Shown here piece after piece: positions 9,227 to 21,100 of a stretch of 64,000 bases of DNA. A program made the position numbers and the translations under genes. Under the pieces are notes generated by a model. It saw nothing but the letters and a program-made list of their open reading frames with translations. It had not been told where the DNA came from and ran no database searches. The number at the start of each line of letters is the position of its first letter. Positions within the stretch are counted from its first letter, which is position 1. The DNA lies in assembly GCF_010111755.1 (NCBI RefSeq), contig NC_088963.1, forward strand, positions 124,001 through 188,000, given 5' to 3'. The DNA is from Nakaseomyces glabratus (lineage: Eukaryota; Ascomycota; Saccharomycetes; Saccharomycetales; Saccharomycetaceae).

Positions 9227-12200
9227 TCAAGAAAATAGATTACCAACAGCTCCATCCTCAGTGTTTGGATCATCCAACATGTCACCACTTTCTTTATTCT
9301 TTTTAATTAACCGTTCATTGGCTTTCTGAAGAATAGCTTCACGTTTTTCTTGCTTTCTATTTTCTTGCATTGCCTGTTCCTCGTCAAAATCATCTTTTCC
9401 AAGAGTCATCTTTGTCCAATCAATAAACTCAACCATGAGGGCTCTTTGACTTTTGTAGTCATCTACTTTTTTCAGATTGCTATGCAGGCTATCAATATCA
9501 TAACCACCCGATAATTCATAGAAGAATTGCCTTGCTGACGTGCTCTCTTTACAGAGAGTGAGGAATAATGTAGTGAAAACGTATAAAGCCTCGTTGAAGA
9601 AATCTTTGAAAGCACTGTTACATAGCACATTTATGAGCAGGTTCTTCATCAATTCTGTAGTAAAGAACACATCTACAGTTTCATCCTTTGCCGCAACTTC
9701 ATTTATGCAACCTTTCATCACTAAGATAGAGTTAAAAGAACATTTGTTATCTTTGTAAGCCATCAAATGGTTGACCAATTTTAAGAACGGTGCCAAGATA
9801 TTTATATCATTGAAAATAATCTTTCTCATTCTCAATTGATGTGAAGTGAGATTACTGCGAGCACTTTGTGAGCTGACACTTGCTTGTCCAACACAATCAA
9901 TGACAATTCGAACAACAACTGTTGTTAGTTGTCTCAACAGATTTTCTTCCAATATATCTTCTGTCATTTGATCATTATCTACAGGAGCGGGGTTTACGTC
10001 CATGACATCCATTCTTACAGACCAACGCTGGTAAAGCAGATGATCTAGCATCTCAAACAATTTGGGTAAAAAAGCACTCATAAATTTTGGGGCACAGTCA
10101 TCGGGACAATTTTTCAACATTGGTCTAATTGCAATGTTTAAAATGTGTTTCCAACCATGTGTTGATACACCAGGACTAATTTCATTATTCCCTGGTTTGA
10201 AAATGGCAATTGAGTTAATAAGCATATCAGGAACATCATCTAATTCAAAAAATATACTACCCAAAGAAGATATTGCGCTAAGAACCAATAATGTATATTC
10301 TCTAGTGTATCTTATAATATGACCAACCGAGTCTGCAAAATCACGCAAAGTTTGCATAGCTTTCATATGCTCATCAATGAATTCATCCTTGGATTTACTA
10401 GAGGCACCTGCTTCCCAGAATCTTTCAACTGTGGTACATTTGACAAAAGTTTGTACAATAACTGGCAAGTTTTTCCAGTTTTCTGCATCATGATACGATT
10501 GTAATTGAAAAAGTAATCTTAGAATGTATGGTAGAACTGGAATAATTCGCGGTCTCCATAAATCCTGCAAACGTTTAAATTCTTCATCACCTTTAATGCT
10601 CTGCATTGAATAATGAATAAACATCCTAGTTGCTCTAACTGGAAATAATGTTTGCCATCTTTTAGTTAATTCTGCTTTCAAAGCCCTTCCTTCATCATCA
10701 ATTGGAATAGTCAACAAGTCGCTATTCTCATTTATACCTCTTTTTTGGAAGTATTCTGCTATCTGAACTATCCCTAATCTTTCCATAAACCAATGCAAGT
10801 CAGACAATCCTACCTCTGTTGTCTTCTCAGACCATGCCATTAACTCTACATCCACCAATTCCGAGAATCTTTGCTCTTTATTATCCAAGCTAGATTTCAA
10901 AACAATAATTAATAGAAATGATTTGAATGATATCTTTTCGTGATATGACAAGTTTGGCATAATCTTAGCTATTACTGCTTCCAGATCAGGATAGATAGAC
11001 TTCAAGGATTCGGGCATTAGTAGGGCCATTCTATTCAATTCTATACCACAAGCATATCTTAAATCACGGACAGCATCTGATTGTTCTGACCTATCATCCA
11101 AGTTGACTTCTGGGTAGTCCATAGTTGCACTTGTAATAATTTTCTCCAACAATGTGAATAGAACATTGTCTCTCAGCATTGTTAAGAATAAGGCGAAGTT
11201 CTGAATTTGCTTCTTCAAAAGTAATGGCTCTTTCATGTTTAACGCTATCAATTGATTGGAAAGAATTTCCAGTTTCTGTAAGATAGAGTCCAACTTTTGA
11301 TTGTAGTCTGGTCCACTTGGATACCAAATCTTCCATCTTATACAACCGTTTATAAAGCACTCTACTATCATATACTGAGATAGGGCACCCAAATATGGTT
11401 CTGATTTATGATCTAAGAAAGATGAGGTCAGCACCTGTTGACCAGCAGGAGAACTGAAATAGACATTTAGTCTATTGTTTAACCATTCATATGTCATATC
11501 AATTTCAACACATGAAATCAGCCTTATGATATCTCTGATTCTTTTTCTATATGTAGAACAATATGATTGAAATTCAGAGTTTGATTGGAAATCAATATCA
11601 ACATAATTTCTTGATATATGACCATCTATTTGTTCGTAGTAAACTAAAGCATCTGCTGCAAAATTCAATAAATCCTTAATGGCATACTTTTGGATCAAGG
11701 GGATGTAGTCATCATTTCTTAGACACGAGCACCATAAATCCAACGTCAAACCACTAACAATCAAACTTGGATTATATGTTGTTTGCATGACTAATTTGAA
11801 GTATTTTTCAATCTGATTGTTTGTGTCTTTAATTTTTGGTATTGATACATACAAACAACTGGTCATATCGACAAATTTCTTTACAATAGGGTATCTTGTT
11901 TCATCAACTTCTTCCTCAGGATTAAACAAAAGATCTTCATATACTCTAGCCAAAAGATCCATACTATCAAATACTTTATCTATAATGGTTTGATAATGTT
12001 CGTCGTTACCATACGGCCTAGTCAATAAGATGTGAATAGAATCGAGAGCCATTGATTGAGCTTTTCGTATATCTGTGGCAAGGCAGTCCAATAGAGTAGT
12101 CAGAATATCATTCTTTATTATTACTTCACTTAATGGCCAGTTCAGACAAGTTTTTAATGTTTCCAATAACCTAATGATGTACTCTGAATTCTTGTTCAAC

Positions 12201-12892
12201 AAAGCAGTACGCAGTTCTGGTATCCAAATTGAGAACCAGCCATCGCTATCAGCTTTAAATAAAGTCCATTTCTCACTGAATTTGTATTTGGTGATAAAAA
12301 TGTCCATCGGGCACACGATCATCACACATAGAGGCTGTATAATGGTCATTCTTTTCAATACCGTCATATCATCTAACAGAAACACATCTTCAAATAAAAT
12401 ACGGAAGATGATTAGGGTTACTTCTCTACTTGATTCATTGATGTTCCACAATTGGTGTAAATCCCTATCTAAATCCACCCAAGAATCCAAAAGCTGATCG
12501 TTGCTTGGGTTTGTTTCCTTCAGCGCTTCACCCCAAATTCTCTTTGCAATTTCAACCCAAAGACTGGCCAACTTCTCCTTTATGTATCTGGTATCAACAG
12601 TACTAACATTATAGTTTAGTTCAATTATCCATTTTTTCAATTGTTGTCTCTTTTCATTATTATACGAATTCCAATTTTTTTTAATATTGTATTCCAAAAG
12701 GTTCAATCCAAAGTATTTCAAAATATTGTTATCACTGTTGTTTAAAGCAATTTCAAACCCCCAAAGAGGGGATTCTTCCAATGTTCGAACGCTGTCTAAA
12801 AATTTTTGAGCCTCTAACCTCTGCCCATTATTTGATTTAGGGGAATATATTACATTAAGTGCCTCAACAACTTGATTAGCCCCGACATTCAT
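9227..12892 (-). CDS. MSN5: Msn5 karyopherin-beta (exportin-5 type)
   Basis: The protein is 1221 residues from the ATG at 12892 (MNVGANQVVEALNVIYSPKS...). The open frame continues seven codons to a TTG, but the chosen ATG aligns with the S. cerevisiae N-terminus, and the length is close to the 1224 residues of the yeast protein. The N-terminal IBN-like segment (about 8-90) includes SPLWGFEIALNN. The rest is alpha-helical HEAT-type repeat with an acidic, charged C-terminus. Msn5 exports phosphorylated cargo such as Pho4, Crz1 and Far1, imports the replication protein A complex, and takes part in tRNA export. Its 5' side faces an unusually long 3.9-kb gene-free interval, whereas SWR1 would be next in S. 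cerevisiae. Confidence 0.96.
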   Translation of the reverse strand: MNVGANQVVEALNVIYSPKSNNGQRLEAQKFLDSVRTLEESPLWGFEIALNNSDNNILKYFGLNLLEYNIKKNWNSYNNEKRQQLKKWIIELNYNVSTVDTRYIKEKLASLWVEIAKRIWGEALKETNPSNDQLLDSWVDLDRDLHQLWNINESSREVTLIIFRILFEDVFLLDDMTVLKRMTIIQPLCVMIVCPMDIFITKYKFSEKWTLFKADSDGWFSIWIPELRTALLNKNSEYIIRLLETLKTCLNWPLSEVIIKNDILTTLLDCLATDIRKAQSMALDSIHILLTRPYGNDEHYQTIIDKVFDSMDLLARVYEDLLFNPEEEVDETRYPIVKKFVDMTSCLYVSIPKIKDTNNQIEKYFKLVMQTTYNPSLIVSGLTLDLWCSCLRNDDYIPLIQKYAIKDLLNFAADALVYYEQIDGHISRNYVDIDFQSNSEFQSYCSTYRKRIRDIIRLISCVEIDMTYEWLNNRLNVYFSSPAGQQVLTSSFLDHKSEPYLGALSQYMIVECFINGCIRWKIWYPSGPDYNQKLDSILQKLEILSNQLIALNMKEPLLLKKQIQNFALFLTMLRDNVLFTLLEKIITSATMDYPEVNLDDRSEQSDAVRDLRYACGIELNRMALLMPESLKSIYPDLEAVIAKIMPNLSYHEKISFKSFLLIIVLKSSLDNKEQRFSELVDVELMAWSEKTTEVGLSDLHWFMERLGIVQIAEYFQKRGINENSDLLTIPIDDEGRALKAELTKRWQTLFPVRATRMFIHYSMQSIKGDEEFKRLQDLWRPRIIPVLPYILRLLFQLQSYHDAENWKNLPVIVQTFVKCTTVERFWEAGASSKSKDEFIDEHMKAMQTLRDFADSVGHIIRYTREYTLLVLSAISSLGSIFFELDDVPDMLINSIAIFKPGNNEISPGVSTHGWKHILNIAIRPMLKNCPDDCAPKFMSAFLPKLFEMLDHLLYQRWSVRMDVMDVNPAPVDNDQMTEDILEENLLRQLTTVVVRIVIDCVGQASVSSQSARSNLTSHQLRMRKIIFNDINILAPFLKLVNHLMAYKDNKCSFNSILVMKGCINEVAAKDETVDVFFTTELMKNLLINVLCNSAFKDFFNEALYVFTTLFLTLCKESTSARQFFYELSGGYDIDSLHSNLKKVDDYKSQRALMVEFIDWTKMTLGKDDFDEEQAMQENRKQEKREAILQKANERLIKKNKESGDMLDDPNTEDGAVGNLFS

Positions 12893-14864
12893 AATTACAG
12901 CTTCCTTCCACAATGTTATGCACTAATAAAGAATAAAAATATGAATCACGGAAATGAAAAATAATATCAGACCAAAAACCAAAAAAAAAAAATATCGAAC
13001 AGAAAACAATCAAGCAAGACGCTGGTGTTTGTTAAATGCTTGTAACCAATATCAATCAATAGTTACTCCGTTCTATAGATAGAGTACTGATAAAGTTGTT
13101 TATCTTCGTAAAATGTTAATAAACAAACAACTTCCACTGACTTTCAAAAACTGATTATTAAATAAATCTAGAATAGGTCAATTGCTTTGGAGTCAAACAC
13201 TTCTTTCAATTAGTAAACAGTTTATAGCTATCAAAAACAGTTTCTATTTCAAAAAAAGTTCTTGATATGATTCACTTCCTTGGTGATGATCTATTCCTTT
13301 GTACTTGTTGAGGATCTTTAAAGATTGATTAAATGTTTAGCAAATAACAACTGCAGGAAATGAAGAGAATATCAAAAAAAGAAGTAGTATATGTATGAGA
13401 TCACTCTATTTGACTGTGACTTGTTTAATTTTTTGCTTATTTCTTTAGTTTTAATCTACATCCATGTGTAAAGAATACACAATCAGAAGAATGGATATGT
13501 TACTTTTGTTATTTCAAATCACCCAAACTTCAAGGATTGTTTTAGAGGGAGAAAAAGATACAAAATATCACTCTAACACAAACAATGTGTGGGCTAAGTA
13601 ACGAAAACGGGAAAAATGGCGTTTTCTAAATTGTATAAATTTTCTGTAAGAAAGACAGAGACAGAGACAGACAGAGACAGAGCGAGAGAAAGAGAGCATG
13701 AGTGTGGGCCATTTTTGCGGAACTTTCATAGAGATGAATTCACCAATAAAGTGGGGTGGGGAAGGTTAAATGCAGTTCGACACAACTCGGGAGCAAAAGC
13801 GAAAGGAGACAGTTGTATGAAAACCAAAGAGAAAAGAAAACAAGTCAATTAATAGATGATTACAACCACAGAAGCTACTGTAGGCGTTGCTACGCAAGTT
13901 TTTCATTAAGACAATCTTCCTTTTGGTATTCACTTTCTGCAATTGTGTGTGTGTAACTCTGAATGCAGGGTTTAAGAAATGGGGGGAGGAAAATGAGTGT
14001 TTCGAGAGAAAAAAAAAAGCAAACTAATGGAATGCATGGTGGACACGGACCCAGACCCCGGTGGGCACAGAGACTAGAATTAATTACTTGCTCTTTTTCT
14101 TTGTCACTTACGAGAGTTAGTAACAACACACGTACGCTGGTGTTATCGCCAAAGAGTCGATCATATTATAACTTTAAAGTTATGTAAGCTGCATTTGGTG
14201 TTACGAAGTACATGCGCCTAAGCATGCTCAACGTAGAGGTATATTATCCTATAGTTGAATTGTGTTGATTACAGCTGTTGGAACAGGTTCTCTACTGTAA
14301 AGTTTATCAACGAAGAGAAACTGAAATCAATGTATTGAAAACAGTGACAGTATCAATTGATAGATGCATGTTGAATGTTGTGCTATTTATTTTTTAAAAA
14401 AAAAATTACAACAGCAAAAAAATAATAAAGTGACCCAATTAATCATTTGCCCTCACTCATGAATATTTTGAACAGATACATACATTTGTCATATTTTCAA
14501 TAAAAATGAAATGCAAGTTCAGATTGTGTTTGTTTTTTACTTTATGTGAAAGAAATATAAGTGAAACAACTCTAAAAAAATATATATAGACAACGAAAAA
14601 AAAACTTTAAAGACTAAGAAATGAATGCTATTTATACCAATTTTTTTTTGAAGAAAAGGCGGTCAATTCAATAAGTAATAATAATTCAGCGTCACAGTCA
14701 GTTAATATAATCAGCGGCTAACACCCGGTTCTATATGCTAGCAGTGCTACGAGATGTTCTAGCATACCTGTCCAGATCCGACTTACCCCAATTTTTTTCT
14801 AGTACTTTGTATTGGTAAGATATAAACAGGAGCCACTAGACCACGGAGTATAGACTTTATTTTT

Positions 14865-15155
14865 TTGCCGCATATGACAATCCTGCGTTGTTTTCTAACA
14901 ATAATTACAATGGAGCAATGTGATTTGTTGCCGCGGATTATCGATCCTGCATTGGTTTCTTACAATAGTCCAAGAAGGGAGCATGGAAGTTAGTTGCCGC
15001 GCAAAATAGAGACGATGCGATGGTTTCTAACAATAAAAATACAGAGTAAATAGAATCCTGATCGCCGCACATGTGCATTCTGCACTGATTTCTAATCGAT
15101 GCATACTTTGAAGCCCATGTACCCGCGGTTTATGCACCGACACCCTTAATCTGAA
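14865..15155. repeat. Degenerate tandem array of about 65-bp units (four copies, perhaps five)
   Basis: Units begin with TTGCCGC or TCGCCGC at 14865, 14928, 14994 and 15062 (periods 63, 66 and 68). After 10-13 variable bases each has a second block close to CCTGCRTTGGTTTCTAACAA, exact or nearly so in the first three and shortened in the fourth (CTGCACTGATTTCTAAT). A weaker fifth copy may start at CCCGCGG (15122). Spacer sequence between blocks is diverged while the two core blocks are kept, which is the pattern expected of repeated binding sites or repeated RNA elements rather than a fresh slippage product. I do not recognise the motif. Confidence 0.75.
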
Positions 15156-16038
15156 CACAAATGCACACACTCACACACATATAAATATACTGTAGTCTCC
15201 ATGTGGTCTTCTTGACACAAAGAAAACCACCAAGGCAAAAAAAACTGCTGTTGGACTAACAACAACAACAAAAAAAAGGCGGTCGGCGCTTCTATTACCC
15301 AAGTAGGAATAAACAGTTAATAAACGCTAAACCATAGCAGTTGGAAAGGGGGATGCAACATAAGACATGCATGCCAGCTTCTAATAGTTAATGAGTACCT
15401 GATACCGTGCAATTCCCAATTGCCGGTTACTTTGATAATTTGCAAAGCATGCAAAATGCATAGATATTGCATAAACTGGCTTGATGCTAACTATGATACC
15501 TGCTAACGCATACCGTATGCGAACACACGCCAAAGAGGTTTTCTCGGCCGAATAACTTTTTCCATTTGTGGTTCTGAAATTTTCTTGGCTTTCTAGTTGA
15601 CTTTCAGTTTACTCCTAAGAATTCTCGCGGGAATGGGGAGGAAGAGGTACCCTTCCCCTTAAAAAGAAAAAAAAAAGAGAGAGAGAGAAGAGGTCAGAAA
15701 CGTCTGCAGAACAAGATCGATTCATTTTCTACTAGACAAACGGTGTTTTTAGGCGTATTGTCTTGTTCGTGGAACTAATAGATGCTTATCACTCGCTAAA
15801 GACTATTTCCAAAACTATTACCGCCAATTACTGGGATGGGGAGGTGGAAGGGGAAAGAGTGCTGATTATGTCAGATGTGAATATGTTGTTCCTCTTGCAA
15901 GCAATTGATTTACGTTTCTCTTGAAGTGCATGTCTCGATGATTCCTCCAAGACGAATTGAGCTCACTGAATTCAGATTGCATATCGAATAGCCCTGAGAG
16001 TCACAAATAGGTTTTTTCATTTTCAATAGCAGAAATGA

Positions 16039-16367
16039 AGCCCTAATAACATGTTTTTTTCTTCAAAAATAACCCCATACAACAAACCTTACCTGAAAGT
16101 CCCAGCTGTATAGTAAAAAAAAAACCCTAAAAGTAACTGTCTCAAAAGAGCTGCATTACTGTTTAAGAGGTGATCGATAGAGGTGAACTATCGAAGACAA
16201 TCCTTTCTCTTTAGGGTTTCTCTTTCTTCTTCATAAATTAGCCTAACATTAGATGGCCATAATTGACTAGTAAGCCAAGCCATGACGTTGTAATCTATGG
16301 AACACATAGAAGACCAAAAATAAAACCCTCTTTTTATTCAACTGTTCCCAGAAGAATACAGCCCTAA
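16039..16367. promoter_or_regulatory. Cluster of four Tbf1-type sites (ARCCCTAA) upstream of THI4
   Basis: Exact matches to ARCCCTAA occur at 16039-16046 (AGCCCTAA), 16123-16130 (AACCCTAA), 16211-16218 (reverse, TTAGGGTT) and 16360-16367 (AGCCCTAA), 450-775 bp before THI4. Near-matches lie at about 15990 and 16323. Tbf1 is a TTAGGG-binding general regulatory factor that in S. cerevisiae marks snoRNA promoters and subtelomeres. Chance expectation for this motif in 330 bp is about 0.02. I found no convincing snoRNA nearby, so the target gene (THI4 or an unseen RNA) is undecided. Confidence 0.6.
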
Positions 16368-16637
16368 GTTTTGACAAATGACCACATTAACAATACAGAA
16401 TACCTTTTTTTTTTCTTTTGTCTGTGGAATCGATTTTAAACATGAATGCCCTTGAATTGCATATTTTAACAAAATTATCAAGTTAATAATAGGGTACAGT
16501 GTAATTGGGATAAGTAGACACATGGCTGAGAAAATTGGAGAATAGTGAATATGGAATATACTACACCACTGTATCTTGAAGTTTAGCATTATGGAATTTG
16601 GAATAAGATAAAAGAATAAATACTAAAAAAAAAAAGG

Positions 16638-16645
16638 TATATAAA
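16638..16645 (+). promoter_or_regulatory. TATA box of THI4
   Basis: TATATAAA lies about 170 bp before the THI4 ATG. The leader is A-rich up to the start codon. Both features are typical of strongly inducible, highly expressed yeast genes. Confidence 0.7.
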
Positions 16646-16810
16646 CCAGGGCAATTGACCTCTTTTAGTTCCAAATTTCAATTCCAATTTCCTTCTCTTA
16701 TTAATATTTAAACTTAAAAACAAGAACCATCTTCAAACTTCACTAGGAATAATACAAACACTCCTAACAGTTACTAGAACCGCCCAAAAAAAATAATTAC
16801 TAAAAAATAA

Positions 16811-17788
<978 letters not shown>

Positions 17789-18127
17789 GGGGTATCTTTT
17801 TCTCCACTACATATCTGTCTTAACAAAGACTGATTTCTAAATACAGTTTGATATATCTATTATAAATAAAGTTTTTATACGTTCCTTATGAATCAAAATC
17901 CAAGTTATTGATCTTATTTCATCTGTTGATTTTAGTTGCTAATTAGTTCTCTTGTTGTCAATGTCCGGCATTAATATTGATCAGTCTTGAGATAACTCAA
18001 TTTCAACTACTTTATCAAGATGCAGTTATATTTTTTATGCTATATAATATTACAAATTACAATCAACTAAACATTGTATAATCATACAGAACGTTAATGA
18101 GGATATCAGAAATCAAGCCAGTTGAGG
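17789..18127. other. Convergent THI4/SWR1 3' region
   Basis: 339 bp of AT-rich sequence between two convergent stop codons, with no gene. TATATAAT- and AATAAA-like elements consistent with polyadenylation are present (for example around 17857-17870). Confidence 0.55.
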
Positions 18128-21100
18128 TCAGAAATAAAAACCGTTAGCAATAAAACGGAGCATATATTCTTCGACATGATTTGTACCCTCATATTCATCA
18201 ACATCTTCATCAATGTCGTCACCATTTAGTATATTACCACCAGTTTTATTGGTTGATGACTCATCAAAATCCTCATCATCAACATTGACTTCACGTAGTG
18301 CTGAATTTGCGGCTTTGACATCATCTTCATCCTCTGCTTGTGCAAGCAGTTTCTCTAGCTTCTTCGGATCTTTAATTGCTTCTGAATCAGATCCGAGAAG
18401 AGGCTTGGTATCAATAACAGGCAGGTCACCAACAACATCAGATCCGAAAAGATCTTTCACCGAAAGCTTGCTAAAGTAATCTGTTGTGAATTCACCTTTC
18501 TGGATTATTACATCATCTAACTGTCGTTTCTGATTGGCTTTCTTTAAAATATTGCTCTCGATAGTATGTTCACTCACAAACCTATAAATGTGAACATCCC
18601 TTGTCTGTCCAATTCTATGACAACGGTCCTGGCATTGCTTATCCATTGCAGGATTCCAGTCAGAGTCATAGAAAATAACTGTGTCAGCACCTGTTAGGTT
18701 GATACCTAAACCACCCGATCTACTAGATAAAATGAAAACAGTAATTTTAGGGTCACTGTTAAATCTCTCTGTGAGAATTTGACGGTCTTCGATTTTAGTT
18801 GCACCATCAAGTCTCATATATAGATAACCATGATAGTTTAGAAACTGTTCAAGAATATCTAAAACTTTTGTCATTTGAGTAAATATCAAAGCTCTGTGAC
18901 CACCATCTTTTAATTGTTGAAGTAAGATTGCAAGCTTTTGTAATTTACCACAGTCATACTGTAATAAGGACTTATCTGGGAAAGCAATTGTCAGTTTTGT
19001 TTGAACCTGATGGAACGGATTATCCAGTTGTACTAATTCTTCATAAGGAATTATGCCTGATTTGCTATTAGGAGTAACAAATTCATCCATTCCCAGCGTC
19101 AACTCACCAATATTCGAAGTTACAGCACCTGGGGTTAAAACTGCAAACTTCTCAATTGTGGTTCTTCCGTCAAGTAGTCTAGTTTGAAGAGGTTTAATCA
19201 AATCGTCGTAATTTGGATCATCTATACAATTATTAGAAACATGTGGCATTTCTAATAACCTGATTAGATTCATACCATATACCGTCTTCCTTGAGCACCT
19301 TTGGGAATTCAAATAACCAATAAAATTAATTTTATTTTCTTGCTCATCTAGTTTTTGTTGCATAAATTCTTCATAAAAATTTGATATATTTTGTGTATTG
19401 ATTTTCAAATGTCTAGACTTTTGTCTTTCCTCCTCAGCATTTTGTTTCCTTAGTTTTTGTACTTCTTCGACAAATTCATTGATGCAAGCTAATTTGTTTA
19501 TGGTGTTTGTATGATATGAGGTCTTTTCTAGATCATTATTAGTAAATTGAAGATTGATATTTTGTAGGTCAACTAATGTGTCTTTATCATGAAAATGTAT
19601 TCTTCTTGTAATGCTATTTGCCCTTTCAGAATATCTGGCAATCACCGATTCACCAAACAAAAATGATGTTTTTATTGGTCTAACTTCAAACAAATCCGGG
19701 TGATTACAAACTTTCCGTAATTGCATTAAACAATTAACAATGGACATAAAATTACCACTAGCTAATGTAGCTTTCGTTTGAGCTCTTGACATGAAATCAT
19801 CATAAAGAAAACGCTGTCTCTTAGACAACTTACAATAGACAATATGCTCATATTTGCCAGGAATTTGTTTTTCAACATCAGCTTTTAATCTTCTCAAGAG
19901 ATAAGGTCTTAAGACTTGGTGCAATTTTTCTACTGTCCTTTTAGTCTCGTTATCTTGTTCATATGTTCCTCCAGTTTCAATCAATTTATCTACAGGTCTT
20001 CCAAACCATTGTTGAAATGCATCTAAATCAGCAAAACCACTGACCTTTTGTCCGTCTATCACTGTTTGTGGCATTAAAAAATAGAGTAAGGACCAAAGCT
20101 CAGCAATATTATTTTGTAAAGGTGTACCAGTTAATAATATACGTCTTTGGGTATTGAAATTTAGAAGTGCTTGCCATCTGGTCGATCTGAAGTTCTTGAT
20201 GTTATGCGCCTCATCAAGAACCATATACTGCCACTTTTTCCTCTTAAATGAGTGTTGATCCTGGACAATGAGTTGATACGAGACAATACATACATGGAAG
20301 GCATCTGGTTTATTCCATCCTTTCCTTTTTTCCTTTCTTTGTTGCGGGTTTCCATAATATGTTAACACCTTAAATCCTGGAGCAAACCTCTTGAATTCCA
20401 TTTCCCAGTTTAATAATACCGAGGTTGGGACTACGATTAAGTGTGGTCCCCAGTTGTGCTTTTCACATGCAAGATAGGATAACAATGAAATTGTTTGTAT
20501 CGTTTTACCTAACCCCATTTCGTCAGCCAAAATACCATTGGTATTGTTGTTATATAATGATGCTAACCAGTTCAAACCCTGCTTTTGATATGTCCTCAAA
20601 GTGCCCCTTAAAAGCGAAGGTGTTGGCACATCTTGGACAGCTAAAGGGTCATTTGTCGTATCTGCTGGAAACAAGTCTGATTTTTCATTATCTGATGTAG
20701 TATCATGTTCGCCGTCATTCGAATCTTCACTGTCATCAGTCAGATTTTCGTCATCAGAATGGGAGGTGTCAGAGTCACCCATTATAAACTCTTCATTAGT
20801 GTCACTTGAATTAGATTCATTTTCGAAATCGTTGGTCAAAAGAGAATTTAGGCCCAAGTCGGGGTTTTTAGATGGGGATGAAATTTCAGGTGAGCTAAAT
20901 GCAGAAGTTGAGCTAGTTTTGAGCTCATTGATGTTATTTTTTTGATCTTCTGATAAATCGTTAATTTCATCATCAGATTCCTCATCCGAAGATGATGATA
21001 AATTATCACTGTCACCAGTTGAAGAAAAATCGTCACTGGTACTATTTTCGATATCATCCTCGTTAGGATGCTGTTTCAGTTGGGCTCCTAAAAGTTTGGA

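Noticed and set aside
13283..13400. Box C/D snoRNA starting at GTGATGA (13283)
   Set aside because: No CTGA box D within about 130 nt and no terminal stem.
13616..14187. Short open frames (74-79 codons) in the MSN5-THI4 interval
   Set aside because: Low-complexity Arg/Glu/Lys-rich or antisense frames overlapping simple repeats, with no protein-like pattern.
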